Part shown: positions 47,190-58,431 of the stretch, piece after piece
How positions within the stretch are numbered: position 1 is the stretch's first letter
Layout of the letters: each line of letters starts with the position of its first letter
Program-made: the position numbers and the translations under genes
Source of the DNA: Ophioderma brevispina
Lineage: Eukaryota; Echinodermata; Ophiuroidea; Amphilepidida; Ophiodermatidae
DNA: 64,000 bases
Assembly (NCBI GenBank): GCA_023653785.1
Contig: JAMKCH010022346.1
Location: 1-64,000, forward strand
Direction of reading: 5' to 3'
The notes under the pieces: generated by a model
Databases searched by the model: none
The model's input: only the letters and a program-made list of their open reading frames with translations
Told to the model about the DNA's origin: nothing

Positions 47190-47935
47190 CACGGGTTATT
47201 CAATTTTTGACATAGTAGCTCTCTCATGGGGGACTCTCAGTTTCATGACACCAGTACTTCGACACAGCAATATTTGAAATTTTGATAGAGAATAGGACTC
47301 TAAATAATAAAGACATGACATACCATTAATGAAGTCAAATGACGCATTAAATCCTCTCTTTTGAATAGTCTGATCACTGTAAAAGACGACAAGCATATGG
47401 TTCTTGGTGGATGTAAAATTCATGGGTAAAGCTGTACCGCAATGGCTTCCAATTAAGGCAGTATCGGAATCCGAATCGTAAATAGTCAAGTGATCATCGC
47501 AATTCTTTTGGCCGTTCCTGAAATAGCCATCTTGAAGTTGGAAGTCAATGGTGGATAGAAACACAACTTTGCCTACAGGGGCCGTTATTATTATGACGCA
47601 GAAAACATTCGCTGGGTAGTTGTCTGGATAGTTCGGTGACGAAAAGTTGCCCGGTTCTATCAAGTTTGCGCTGCACTCAGTCTCTTTGCCTGTAACGAAG
47701 AAAAATCACAGTGTATTGGTTCAGACCAAGTTTCATCATTATTATGTTTTCAGAATCTTCCATCCTACATACTTTCTACACACTTACAGAAACCAATAAA
47801 ACTGCAAATTTGGCATTTGGTTTAGTAATTTTCCCCACACTTGGTCAACTCATCCACTATTTTGATAGAGTGCACAGTTTACATGCATAAGTTGGAATAT
47901 GCAGTGACAATTTATGTAATCAATGGTTGAGGGAT
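47190..47935. repeat. Segmental duplication, copy 1 (carries CUB exon)
   Basis: Matches 61475-62215 including both intron flanks (ACACCAGTACTTCGACACA, CAGTGTATTGGTTCAGACC, TTCCCCACACTTGGTCA). Confidence 0.9.
47324..47689 (-). CDS. CUB domain exon (366 nt, phase 1-1)
   Basis: On the minus strand an acceptor TTACAG|GCAAAGAG and a donor TTAATG|GTATGTC enclose 122 codons without a stop, forming one complete CUB domain. The four conserved Cys are present (ECSAN, VFCVI, KNCDD, SHCGT) with spacings of 25 and 20, as is usual. IEPGNFSSPNYPDNYP is the classic N-terminal CUB strand and CDDHLTIYDSDS the Ca-site region. Three N-glycosylation sites occur (NFS, NFT, NAS). CUB domains bind proteins or sugars in complement-type, developmental and adhesion proteins. 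A decayed duplicate lies at 61597-61960. Its position upstream of the linker and IgGFc exons on the same strand suggests, without proving, that they belong to one transcript. Confidence 0.88.
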
Positions 47936-50900
47936 GGTCTATTTCTGGGAGAGGGGATGTGATGATTAGCATGATTAGCTAGCACAAAAAAATAGTAGTT
48001 ATAATTTAGTAAGACCTTGCACAATTTAGTAAGAGCACCGCGAGATGCAGAGAGGGAGAGGAACCCAACCTCTACACAGACAGATTGTCAAAGTGATTCA
48101 CTTAATGCATCTCTACTTACCCCTAAATTAGGCGAGTGATAAAAAACACTGAAATTAATACCTTGCATTTACTATAATAACTCCATGCTTGCATACATGA
48201 GGGAGCGACCCAACCATTCAATTCAGACAGTTAATCATCTAAATATATTTAAATATAAAGTGACCAACGGCAGCATGTGCATTCTATATTTATAAAAAAA
48301 ATGTAATACAAGTTAAAGCTTATAATAACTTCAAAGCACTTTAAATAACTTGTGTGATAATATGTGTGATTACCATGAAGATAAAGAAAGAAAACCACAC
48401 TGCCAAACAAGTTCCTGCTAAATGAACTTGCATAACACCCCACTCCCCGCGAGCCTGAAAAAAGGGGGAGGGGCCCCAAACGAAGTGGGGCCTGAACACA
48501 CGTGTAGAATTTATAACACACTGCAAGAATAAAAGCAAAAATGCCTTGGCTCACAAGTAGCGGTTTATACTCACACACAGACGTAAAAAAGTAGTAGATA
48601 TTATGACTATCAAGGCAAAAAGCAAAGATAAACGGAAAATTATGAGCAGCAACACGAGGTGTCGCGTGATAAAGGCCAAAATTCAATTAAAAACCTATTA
48701 TTTTTTATATTTATTATGGTAGACCCCGAAGGTGAGTAAGGGCTGCATAGCCTGATTGAGTATGCCCTTGGAACTCAAGCCAATCGGAAAAAAGCGAAGG
48801 AATACATAAAAACACGAAAGTAACATGTACGGAGGGCAACGCGCATCGCAAAAGGCTTTAAAGAAACGAGAGAAGATGTGTAAGCTGCTCAAGATTCCAC
48901 AATTATCTCATTGTACTTCTAAACCAGAATTACATAACCACACACACGCGCGCACGCATTTAGTACTCCAAGCTCAAGAAGCAAATCAGAGAAAAGTGAC
49001 AATGTACATTTGACCCACACATGCATGCAACTACATTGTACACACCTTTTATAATGATAACTAACATTTCTAGCTAGCAGTTCCAAATACTTGTGACATT
49101 GGCATAACATGCTAGCTACCTTTCAAATAATGGTACTGCACAAAAATACATGTAGGGGATTAGAGCCATATGAAAATATTTATGAAAAACAATGTATCAA
49201 TTCCAGAAGTGACTAAAAAATACCAGTATGTCTGATTAATTGCATGACACCATAATATTGACTTGCAACACCATCAAAAACGACAAAACAAAGAGACATA
49301 AATTTATACATGTATACTACTTTTTATGGATGACAAATATATCGAAGAAATGTTCTAGGTTCGTATTTGCTGGGAGAACATTAGTACGGCTCCACACACC
49401 ACAAAATGGTAAAAAGTTAATTCTGCTTGATCGTAAATATAGACAGTTAACGACAGTTAATTGATGTGCAATGGCAAAACGCAGACCAAACAGTCATTGA
49501 TACTCGAATATTCTCTCGCAGTAAGGTTAACACGTGTAAACTTGAAGATTCATATTACACGAATAGAGCTACAATTCATGTCTTATAAATTCACATAGTG
49601 CAGTTGAACATAGACGATATCTAAGATTCACTATGGTAGCCTCGAAGATAACAAATAAGTGGCAATAGAAGATATGCTTATAAAATATCCAAAATGATCT
49701 GTCTATGCTGCAAAAAACAGGCTGTTTGTGCATATATGTACATGTACAATGCTGTAGAAGTTTAACATATATATTACCAATTTCAAGAATAACAAAAGCG
49801 TGAGGAGATACGTGACACTAACTCGGCCGGCAGTAGCAGTAGTAGCTTTACTGAAAATCCCGCCACTTGATACAGGCGCACCCATTTCACAACTTTCTCA
49901 GTAAACGTGCGTTGAAGAATCCTTCATAGTCCAAGAGAAATGCGATGCGAAGATTAATGAATTATAAATAAATCGATCTCATGCAGGTAAACAAGAAGGC
50001 TCCAAATGTCTCTGCAATTTACAAATTAATAAGCATCCACACTTAACACTTTCACGATTCAATTGCCCCGTGACAAAAAAAGATTCAGCGATGATATAGC
50101 GCAGTGATATCCATATGAAATTCTGCAAGAAGCGATTGTCCATTGATAGAGATGAAATCAACGATGATACTATTCTCATTGAGTCGATAATAAAAAATAG
50201 TCTCTCCAATCTGATGTCACGAACGGAAACAGCTAGCTTCGTCATTATCTTCGGCATACGCTCTAAATGAGGCGCTGTCCTAACTTTCGAAATGAATCCC
50301 GTACAGACAGGTAAAAGAGCTCCCAATGCATTTGTACAGTCCACCATTAGATGTCCTCCATTGGCTTCTAGGCAAATACCAAGGAAAAGAGAAAAACAGA
50401 GCAGCAAAGAGTAGCAGTAGAAACTGATTCCTTAAATTAATTTAAAAATGAAATAACTCGATTACATTACCAATCAATTTATTTCTCTCCACACGCATAC
50501 AAGCCATAGATAAAGGTACAATTGCCATGACACAAAGGAACCCGTAATTGTAATGCCGCACATGTACCTTACTCTACAGATGTTAATTCTACAAACTAAC
50601 AAAAAAGTTTTTCCAATTGTTGGCTATAAAAGGAAAAAATCTCGACATACCACTTAAACACACGTGTACGTAAAAACAAGAGAACTCTTTCAACTCTCAA
50701 ACAAAAAAGCAACCGACTAAGGCAAATACTAGCACAATTAAGTAACAATCGCCATCCAAATTAACACCACAACATAACAAAAAACGAAACCACATTCAAC
50801 AAATATGTACATCTTGAGAAATATAGCCTTCACACTTCTAAAATTCATAGACTTCCACAACTCTACCTTCAAGTGTACTGAACCTACAAGAACGCAAATT

Positions 50901-51880
50901 AAAAAAAACACATTCCTAAGACTAACCGCTAAAAAATCTCAACCCAGGAATTAAACCGACACCTTTAGTCATTGCGACTGACCCTATAGGCCTACACGTA
51001 CACGTACCTCCCAAATGGTTTTGCACTTCCATTCAAATGCAAATTGCTAAACAAGAGCCGAGATTATTGATACCAAACATCCAAATTAAGATAAAAAACA
51101 TAACAAATTTTGGAAGGCCACATTAAAAAACAAGTCAATATACAACACATTACATCTTAGCATTTTAAAACAAACCACTGAACTAGGTGTTTCCGAAACA
51201 AACTCTCGCCGAACTAACACTGGGCTGACATCCACGCATGAAGCAAAACGCCTAAATGCAAACAGCAACACAAAGTAGGCTCAAAATATTACTATGCACA
51301 AAATATATCTTACCACGAAACTCCGCCAAAACATAACCAAAATCAACTAGCAAAGTTATATATTCAAATAAATCACCAAGTATAGTTCCTGAGCCCACAT
51401 ATATGTAACCAACAAAAAATCCCGCACCCACGTAAGGATGCCTCATGCTTTCGTCAACTATAAACTAGCCTGGATGCAAAAAAAAGCCAACGAACCAAAT
51501 CTCGCCGAAATTCAACAAAATAAAGGTCCACTCGAACATATTCATCACGATCGACTCCATATGACTGAACACGCCGCAAGGCAGATCATACTCATCGACC
51601 GAGTAAACTTAGAAAAACACAGCAAAAAAAGGGTTGAGGGGTACGATACTCTTCCAAATTATCCACTCAAAATTTTGTTTAAATTAAAACCTTAATACCC
51701 GATTTTAGGCTAATAAGACCTATACGACCAAATCCAAATTCAGGCAATTCAATTACCCAAACATGATGTGGTAACGGTTCAGGTCTCATGCGTAATTCCA
51801 TTGTCCTACCGTCATCTAATTATGTTATTCAAGATACACTAATTTGTATTTAAGATATCAATGATAGCGATGTTAGGAAT
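47936..51880. other. No gene seen; A/C-rich plus strand
   Basis: About 3.9 kb with no domain recognised. From about 50.4 to 51.7 kb the plus strand is visibly enriched in A and C over T and G. An 85-codon ATG frame at 51438-51695 (MPHAFVNYKLAWMQKKANEP...) matches nothing I know. The minus-strand frame at 49979-50407 lacks an ATG start. Confidence 0.4.
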
Positions 51881-51946
51881 GTTAGTGTGGTCCAGGACCA
51901 TATGCTTCAGGAGCATAATTTCGGGCCAAAATCTCTTAGAAGCTGG

Positions 51947-51948
<2 letters not shown>

Positions 51949-51985
<37 letters not shown>
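51949..51985. repeat. (CA)n microsatellite
   Basis: GCGCGCGC followed by about 15 CA dinucleotides. Confidence 0.95.
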
Positions 51986-51987
<2 letters not shown>

Positions 51988-52128
51988 ACCCATAGGATAC
52001 TATATAAGTTATAACAACATGCAAGAGAATACCGTGAATTAGAAAACAGATCAAAATATAAATAACTTATTAACAGCCTATTTAGCTCACTATCGAGAGC
52101 TATCGAGACTCAATCAATCGCATGACGG

Positions 52129-52556
52129 CCCGGGGGGGGGGGGGGGGGGGGGGGGCACTCCCATCTTGGAAGCTACGTGTATGTAAGGCTGTTAAGACCC
52201 CCTTTTCAGCATCGTTGTCACCCAAAGACCCCATATTTTTTTTTTTAAAATTCACCCATTTTTACCATTTTACCATTGTCACCCAAAGACCCCTATTTTG
52301 GGAGAAAATTTTGAAAATGTTCACCCGAAAACTTTCATTGTTTAGAAAATGTTGCAAAAATCTTACCCAAAGACCCCATTTTTTCGAAAATTTTGCCAAT
52401 TTGTCACTCTGAAAAGTCCCTATTTTGGGCAATTTGGCTGTCTCTCACCCAAAGACCCCTATGCTTTTCAGTCCTCTGTCACCGAATGCCCCAGGGTTTG
52501 GAAGCGCGAGCCTTACACCCATATCCATATCATAAGTGAGTGCCCTCCCCACCGGG
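52129..52556. mobile_element. 428-bp element with 8-bp target duplication
   Basis: CATGACGG lies on both flanks (52121-52128 and 52557-52564), an exact 8-bp duplication. The ends are CCCGGGGGG... and CCCTCCCCACCGGG, roughly inverse. A run of about 25 G follows the left end. Inside, (T)CACCCAAAGACCCC recurs four times (near 52218, 52290, 52366 and 52447). The duplication length fits hAT, but the ends are not the usual CAGGG type. Confidence 0.7.
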
Positions 52557-54100
52557 CATGACGGCACAACAAAAATGCACAACAAAAATGCACACTTATG
52601 TACACATATGTATACAACTGACCATCAGTCACGCACAAACTGACATAACGAAGAAAAAGCAACAAAACTTAATTACCATACCGTGATAGCTAACAGTGCT
52701 ATAATATGACAGCTTCAAATTCAGCATTTTACACAAAAGTTACTACCTTATGCGTAGGCATTTGAACATTAGAAACTCACCAAATAACCAGCTAAAGCTA
52801 TAGAATTCATAATGAACTGGCAGTATCGGTCTGTAGTCCATCCATCCTCTTCTGACATAGGTACAGACTAGTGTCTTACCGAATTATGCTACAAACGTGC
52901 AGGCGATTTTGTACAGAGCTGGTTAGGAAACTGGACGCATGTAAATTAATGAGATTGCTATTGTAGTAGGCATTAGTGGCCATTGTGTCCATGCAAAGTG
53001 TATGCAAAACTGTAGTATTGTAACTGACAACAACAACACGCCTCACGTGTTTCACCCTAAAAGTAGCTGTAGTTGAATTATAACAGCGATCGGTTCGATA
53101 CCTGTTATCAGATCGGTCGCATCATTTAAATACCTTCTTCACTGCCTGCATTGGTAAACCTCCTCATAAAGCTGTGCTTGAAAATACAGGTTTTCAGATC
53201 TTCGAGCGACCATATTGTTTGTTTCTGCAGATGTCAAAGGTCATATGAATGTGTCAAAGGTCGTATGTAAGTGATCCTTTTCGTGCATATGAGGGTAGTT
53301 CGAAATCAATATTTTTTTCATCCGGTTGCATAACGTCGAGAATCAGTCCAAATTAGGGCCGTGATGTTGTATGATAATGATGAAAACATCGCTACTCTAG
53401 CCAACTGACCATTTTTACTCTTTCGTTCATTTAGTTTTGCCGGTTCGAAGTCGACGAAGCACATCCTCCGTTCAGAACACCCTGCAAATTAATAGTTCAT
53501 TCATTTCCATCTCTGATACACATTACACCCTCTGTGCTAGGAAGTACAAACAGCGAATGTTATGTTTTGGTATCATCGTCATTTCATCGATGCTGCCATG
53601 TTTTTAATGAATTAATGATCCAAACATGGCCATGTGTCGCTCGTAAAATTATTGCACAAATTGAAGCTTTTCACAGCACAGCATTGAAGATCGCACTGCA
53701 AAGTAAACTCTTAAGCACTCCGATGAGGTGCAAACGTAGTAGGTATCGGTAAAATAGAGGATATAGAGGATAGAGGGTGCATGTAAGTGACAAAAACAGG
53801 TATTTTACATGAGTAATTTTCGTTGTGCATGGCAAGTATATTAAAGTACTGGTTACATAATTTTTGCATATCTATTGTTATCCCTCGCCTCCACAAAAAA
53901 TGAATGTACCAGGCTCGGGCCTCAACAAGACCACCATAATGTCAGCATGTTAAAGTCAAGTCTTGTTAAGGACCGAGTTCTCGGGCTAGTACAGACGGAT
54001 TGGCAAATCACACATCCATAACTCACTGCATTAAAAATACCGTCAGTTTACCGCTCCCAAATGAAAAGGCCTTCTGGATACGGCGTGAAGTTTGATCCAC
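52557..54100. other. No gene seen
   Basis: Unique-looking AT-rich sequence with no recognised domain, repeat or matched splice pair. Confidence 0.4.
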
Positions 54101-54159
54101 ACTATACAGGGTGTCCAAAAAAATGGTGCAAGGCAAAGCACTCTCGTTGGAGGCGAAAA

Positions 54160-54258
54160 AAAAAATAAAATAGTGACGTGATATTTACATCATATCACAA
54201 ATGAAGACTTGGCTTTTGAATACCGTTTACAGAATCCGATTTGGTTGGTGCAATCCAG
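54160..54258. repeat. Inverted repeat arm (partner 55915-56020)
   Basis: TGAAGACTTGGCTTTTGAAT and ACCGTTTACAGAATCCGATT recur in inverse orientation 1.7 kb away. They may be the ends of one element of about 1.9 kb that was later disturbed by the local duplication and a MITE. Confidence 0.75.
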
Positions 54259-54549
54259 AGATATGGCTGATATTCTAAGAGAGGGTGAAATACCATTTGT
54301 GCCACTTTTCAAAGAATGGCATAACTTAACACAATCAAACCATGCATGTTGATAGGACACGTACGTTATTGATTTGCAAGAATTCATCCATCACACAATT
54401 ATAATGCTTGATCCTTTTTCTTGTTACTTCATATCAATGTTTCTTTTTCGCAGTAAACATTCTAAAATGACTTCATATATAGGTAAATTAAGAACATAAA
54501 AATAGAGCACACTCAGCTGGAAACATATAGACATTATCAAACAATAGTT

Positions 54550-54747
54550 ACTGCACATCTTGCATAAATAATACACATTTTGTTGTGAATAATGAATCAC
54601 CCTGAAATAGGACATCTCGTTAATTATCCTCACACATTTAAGCACCAATTTAGTCATCATTCTCCTAATAGTCCACTCAATCTACGGTATGACCTGGATA
54701 AAATTGCTATAGAAGGTTTTCTTGCTGTAACTTGCTGTGCAACCCCC

Positions 54748-54778
<31 letters not shown>

Positions 54779-55125
54779 AAAAAAAAAAGGCATCAGTCCG
54801 AAAATTTGCACCCCATCATTTTCTGACAGTTTAGGCCCTACTGAAACCCAAACAGCAATAAAATCAATTTTAGCATGAAAATCCTACGGGAATACACAAC
54901 AACCCACACTAAATAGTTACTGCACATCTTGCATAAATAATACACATTTTGTTGTGAATAATGAATCACCCTGAAATAGGACATCTCGTTAATTATCCTC
55001 ACACATTTAAGCACCAATTTAGTCATCATTCTCCTAATAGTCCACTCAATCTACGGTATGACCTGGATAAAATTGCTATAGAAGGTTTTCTTGCTGTAAC
55101 TTGCTGTGCAACCCCCCCCCCCCCA
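54550..55125. repeat. ~210-bp direct duplication beside homopolymers
   Basis: AGTTACTGCACATCTTGCAT...GCTGTAACTTGCTGTGCAA at 54550-54740 recurs without visible change at 54917-55110 (offset 369). Each copy ends in a C run, the first about 29 C followed by about 20 A. Confidence 0.9.
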
Positions 55126-55248
55126 CACACACACACAACATTTCAAAAAGGTAGAAAAAAGGAAGCATGGCAAGACATGCTAATTTGCATAAAACCTATG
55201 TGCCATTTTTGCCTATATTTTGGTTATTATAGAACAAATTAAAAGGGG

Positions 55249-55585
55249 ACGACCCGATTTAAGTAAATACAGTTTTCATCTTGATAGCATGGTCTTCACC
55301 CCCAAACCCCATCTGTAGAGTTTTGCGCTGATATTTCAACCCGTTTTCATGTGAGAGCTAAAAACATGATTTTCTTCGCCCTATATAATTAATATCGGTC
55401 GACCATAATGGGGTACATTCTCGCTCATAACTTCCAAACCAAATATCCTTTAGCCCTAAGATTTCGCAGGGCAAATGAGAAAAACAGTAGCTTTCTTCAA
55501 ATATCAAAAATAAATATTGCCCACTTCCGGTAAAATCTTGGCGTATGGGGACGATGCTATGAGCGACCAGGCCACGGCCCTTTAA
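55249..55585 (+). mobile_element. TTAA MITE family 2
   Basis: It starts TTAAAAGGGGACGACCCGAT and ends GACCAGGCCACGGCCCTTTAA (read across two parts). It shares GGTCGACC and CACTTCCGGTAAAATC with the copies at 19694 and 44095. The open frame on the opposite strand is repeat sequence. Confidence 0.9.
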
Positions 55586-56257
55586 CTCTTGGGTCTTTTT
55601 TGCTGTCCAACATAGGACCCGAAGTACTTGAGGTCTAACCTTTTTTGAGTTGGGTACCGTGTGTAGTGCAGATAGGTTGATGATTCTCTTCCTCATTGCA
55701 TATTCGACATGCATATTAATTCAATTGCGACAGTTCTTAATTTTCACCCCCGCGTTAACTTTGTTTTCCCCTTCCCCAAAATGCCGGAACATTGAAGCGG
55801 CAAGCCCAAGTCAAAAACCTTCAGCATTGATCAGGGAACCCCAAGACACCTTCAAATCTTTGTCTCCAGAGTTTGGTCACGGGATCTACAGGTTGGTCTT
55901 CTACTAATATGTCTAGATTGCAAAAAACCAAATCGGATTCTGTAAACGGTATTCAAAAGCCAAGACTTCATTTGTAATATGATGATGTAAATATTACGTC
56001 ACTGTGTTATTTTTTCACCTTATTTTTTCACTTGACCACTGAAACCTCCGTTTGAGTTTTTATTGACCCTTTAAACATTATTCATAAATCCCCCACCATT
56101 TCCCGAAGATCGAACTTTACCTCGCCGACAATTACTCCATGGGATCAAAGAGAGAAAGATGCTTGCATAAGGACATTGGTTACGCATATCGGCGAAGTAA
56201 CTGATTTCTGCGCAGTTATTATTTTTCTAATTATACCTTTCAATACTCTGGGGTATG

Positions 56258-57413
56258 TCAAGTGCAAAAGTTGCACATTTGTTTGAAAATGAATAAAATG
56301 TCATCACAGTTTCTTTTCCTAAATATCAGTGACCAGTAAATGTACATCATGCTGCATTGACTCGAGCAAATAATAGCACTGTTGATATCCAGTAAATCCG
56401 CTCGGTATGCAGAGGATAAAGTACTTCAAATTACTTTTTATCTGGAAGTACAGAGCCATTGTTATTCAGTTGAAAAAGATTTCAGGTGCTCATCACCCGA
56501 TTAAGATTGAGCTATTTTTTTTCATGACGCAAAGCACAAGATACTTGTCCTCTACGCAAATAAATAAACCTAAGGCTTCTACTGTGCGTTCAATTATCTT
56601 TGACGGTATATTTCATCATTTTTCCGAAAAGGAAACAAAGATGAACAATAAATCAGGAAAGAAAGTTGTTTGGCAGACTGTGACCTAACATCTTTGTGCA
56701 GAAACAAAACTTAACTTACAGTAACTTCCCGCGTAACCCCTTTCTATTCAATTTACCGTGTTGTTAGCATAGGTCGCTAGACCCCCTTCTTTTGTATTTT
56801 TCTAAATACATGGTGGTAAATTGAATAGAAATGAGGTCTAGCAATAAGTTATGGATCTTGGTTCTGCACAAAGATGTTAGGTCACAGCTTACCAAGCAAC
56901 ATATCCACCATGAGTTTTGTTCACATTAGTTTCTTTTTTCAATAAATGATGAAATATACAGTCAAAATTATTGAACTCACAGTAGAACCTCAAAGTTTAT
57001 TTTAATCACGAACGAGGCCAGCTCAATCCAAACTTGGTAGACGTTTCATATAGAAGTTCCAATTATACAAATGAGGTATTGCCATTGATTCCGTCCTGCA
57101 CTATTGAACTACATCATACAGAGCGTACTTGAGACTTCTATGTGAAACGTCTACCCTAAACTGGGCGGGAATAACGAGTCTATAACGACTGACATCTTTT
57201 CAATTGCATGGCCAGTAACAATGGCTCTGCAGTTCCAAATAAACAAAGGGAATCTGAAGTGCTTTGTCCGCTGAATACCAGGTGATTTACTTATCAATAA
57301 CACCATTATTTGCTTGAGTCAATGTAGAATAGGGATGTTCCCTTGATCACTGATATTCAGAAAAGAAATTGAGATGGCATTTTATTAATTTTCATGAAAA
57401 TGTGCAACCTTTA
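56258..57413. mobile_element. Large fold-back element, copy B
   Basis: Nearly the whole 1.15 kb folds on itself. AATATCAGTGACCAGTAAAT at the left pairs with the right end, CATCTTTGTGCAGAA near 56690 pairs with TTCTGCACAAAGATG near 56862, and the tip lies near 56795. A 50-bp stretch near 57040-57150 breaks the symmetry with a local inverted repeat (GTAGACGTTTCA and TGAAACGTCTAC). Confidence 0.88.
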
Positions 57414-57633
57414 CAATTGCCATAACCAATAAATGATAATTATAATATTTATTATTATTTATAGTGGAAAAATGGTTTACTTCTGCGAAGTATATAATCA
57501 AAATGAACAATTTTGCCTTTGATCCCATGGCCAAAATGTGAAGCTAGCAATCAAGAGTCAGCTTGCTCTTTAGACGATGCCCACACTTCAACAGCTTCCG
57601 GAACAGTAAAATTACGTCTTCTTAGGACACTTA

Positions 57634-58370
57634 GGCCCGTGTTCTCAAACGATGTTTAACGCTAATCACTGGTTAAATCGCAATTTAAAAGCCCGCTAAA
57701 ATAAACGCAATTCTCAAAGCATGGTTAACTTTAAACGCTGTTTAAATTTAAGTCGAACATCGTTAAACATGCCTAAAACGTTGTTAAACTTAGACTTGGT
57801 CCGGGGGTAGTTTAAGGCGTGTTTAACTTCACGTTTTCATCAAATGCCTGATATTTTCAGCTCTATGTGATACTCGTGGTTAGACCAGTTACCTCCTTTA
57901 TTTCTCTTATATTTCTTTTCCGAGTCCTCAGTTCATTTCTTCTCGTCCATTTTTCCTTTGCTTCTATTTTCATGCTCGTGTTTATCTGTTGTAGTATTTA
58001 ATGATAGCAAGTGCGGCACAACGACACAAAACAGTTTTAAATAGGCCCGGGCTTTTGTCTCCATCATTCAACACATTTTAAAGCTCCTTGCGTAACGCGA
58101 CATTCTTGAAATTTACCCGTGGGCTTCATGCGTTGCATTTACAACTACGGAAGGCATTGTCTGGCATATAAATATTGTTCACGCATACGTAATGATATAG
58201 GCGAAGATAAGTCACAGTTCAGTGGATGGTATTTACGGCGTTGAAATGCAGTGGTTAGCTAAACGACTTGTTAAAATATTTAACCTGCGGTTTTTTAAAC
58301 AGTGCGTTTAGCTAACCACAGTTTAGGCCTAACCACCGTTTATTTTAAAAATCGTTTGAGAATACGACCC
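57634..58370 (+). mobile_element. Harbinger-like 737-bp element, copy 1
   Basis: Ends GGCCCGTGTTCTCAAACGAT and the inverse of GGGTCGTATTCTCAAACGAT, flanked by TTA on both sides (57631-57633 and 58371-58373). A 3-bp TTA duplication is what PIF/Harbinger transposases make. The interior is shared with copy 2 in opposite orientation and carries no intact gene. Confidence 0.88.
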
Positions 58371-58431
58371 TTAAATTCTAAACTTTGTAATTAACTATGC
58401 TTGATAACACAATGGCTTGACCATTGATTAC

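Noticed and set aside
49979..50407. 142-codon minus-strand frame that begins like a signal peptide
   Set aside because: It has no ATG at its start (TTG), no convincing splice donor follows the hydrophobic stretch, and the rest matches no family.
50600..51700. Nuclear copy of mitochondrial DNA, suggested by A/C-rich strand bias
   Set aside because: No mitochondrial protein, rRNA or tRNA could be recognised in any frame.
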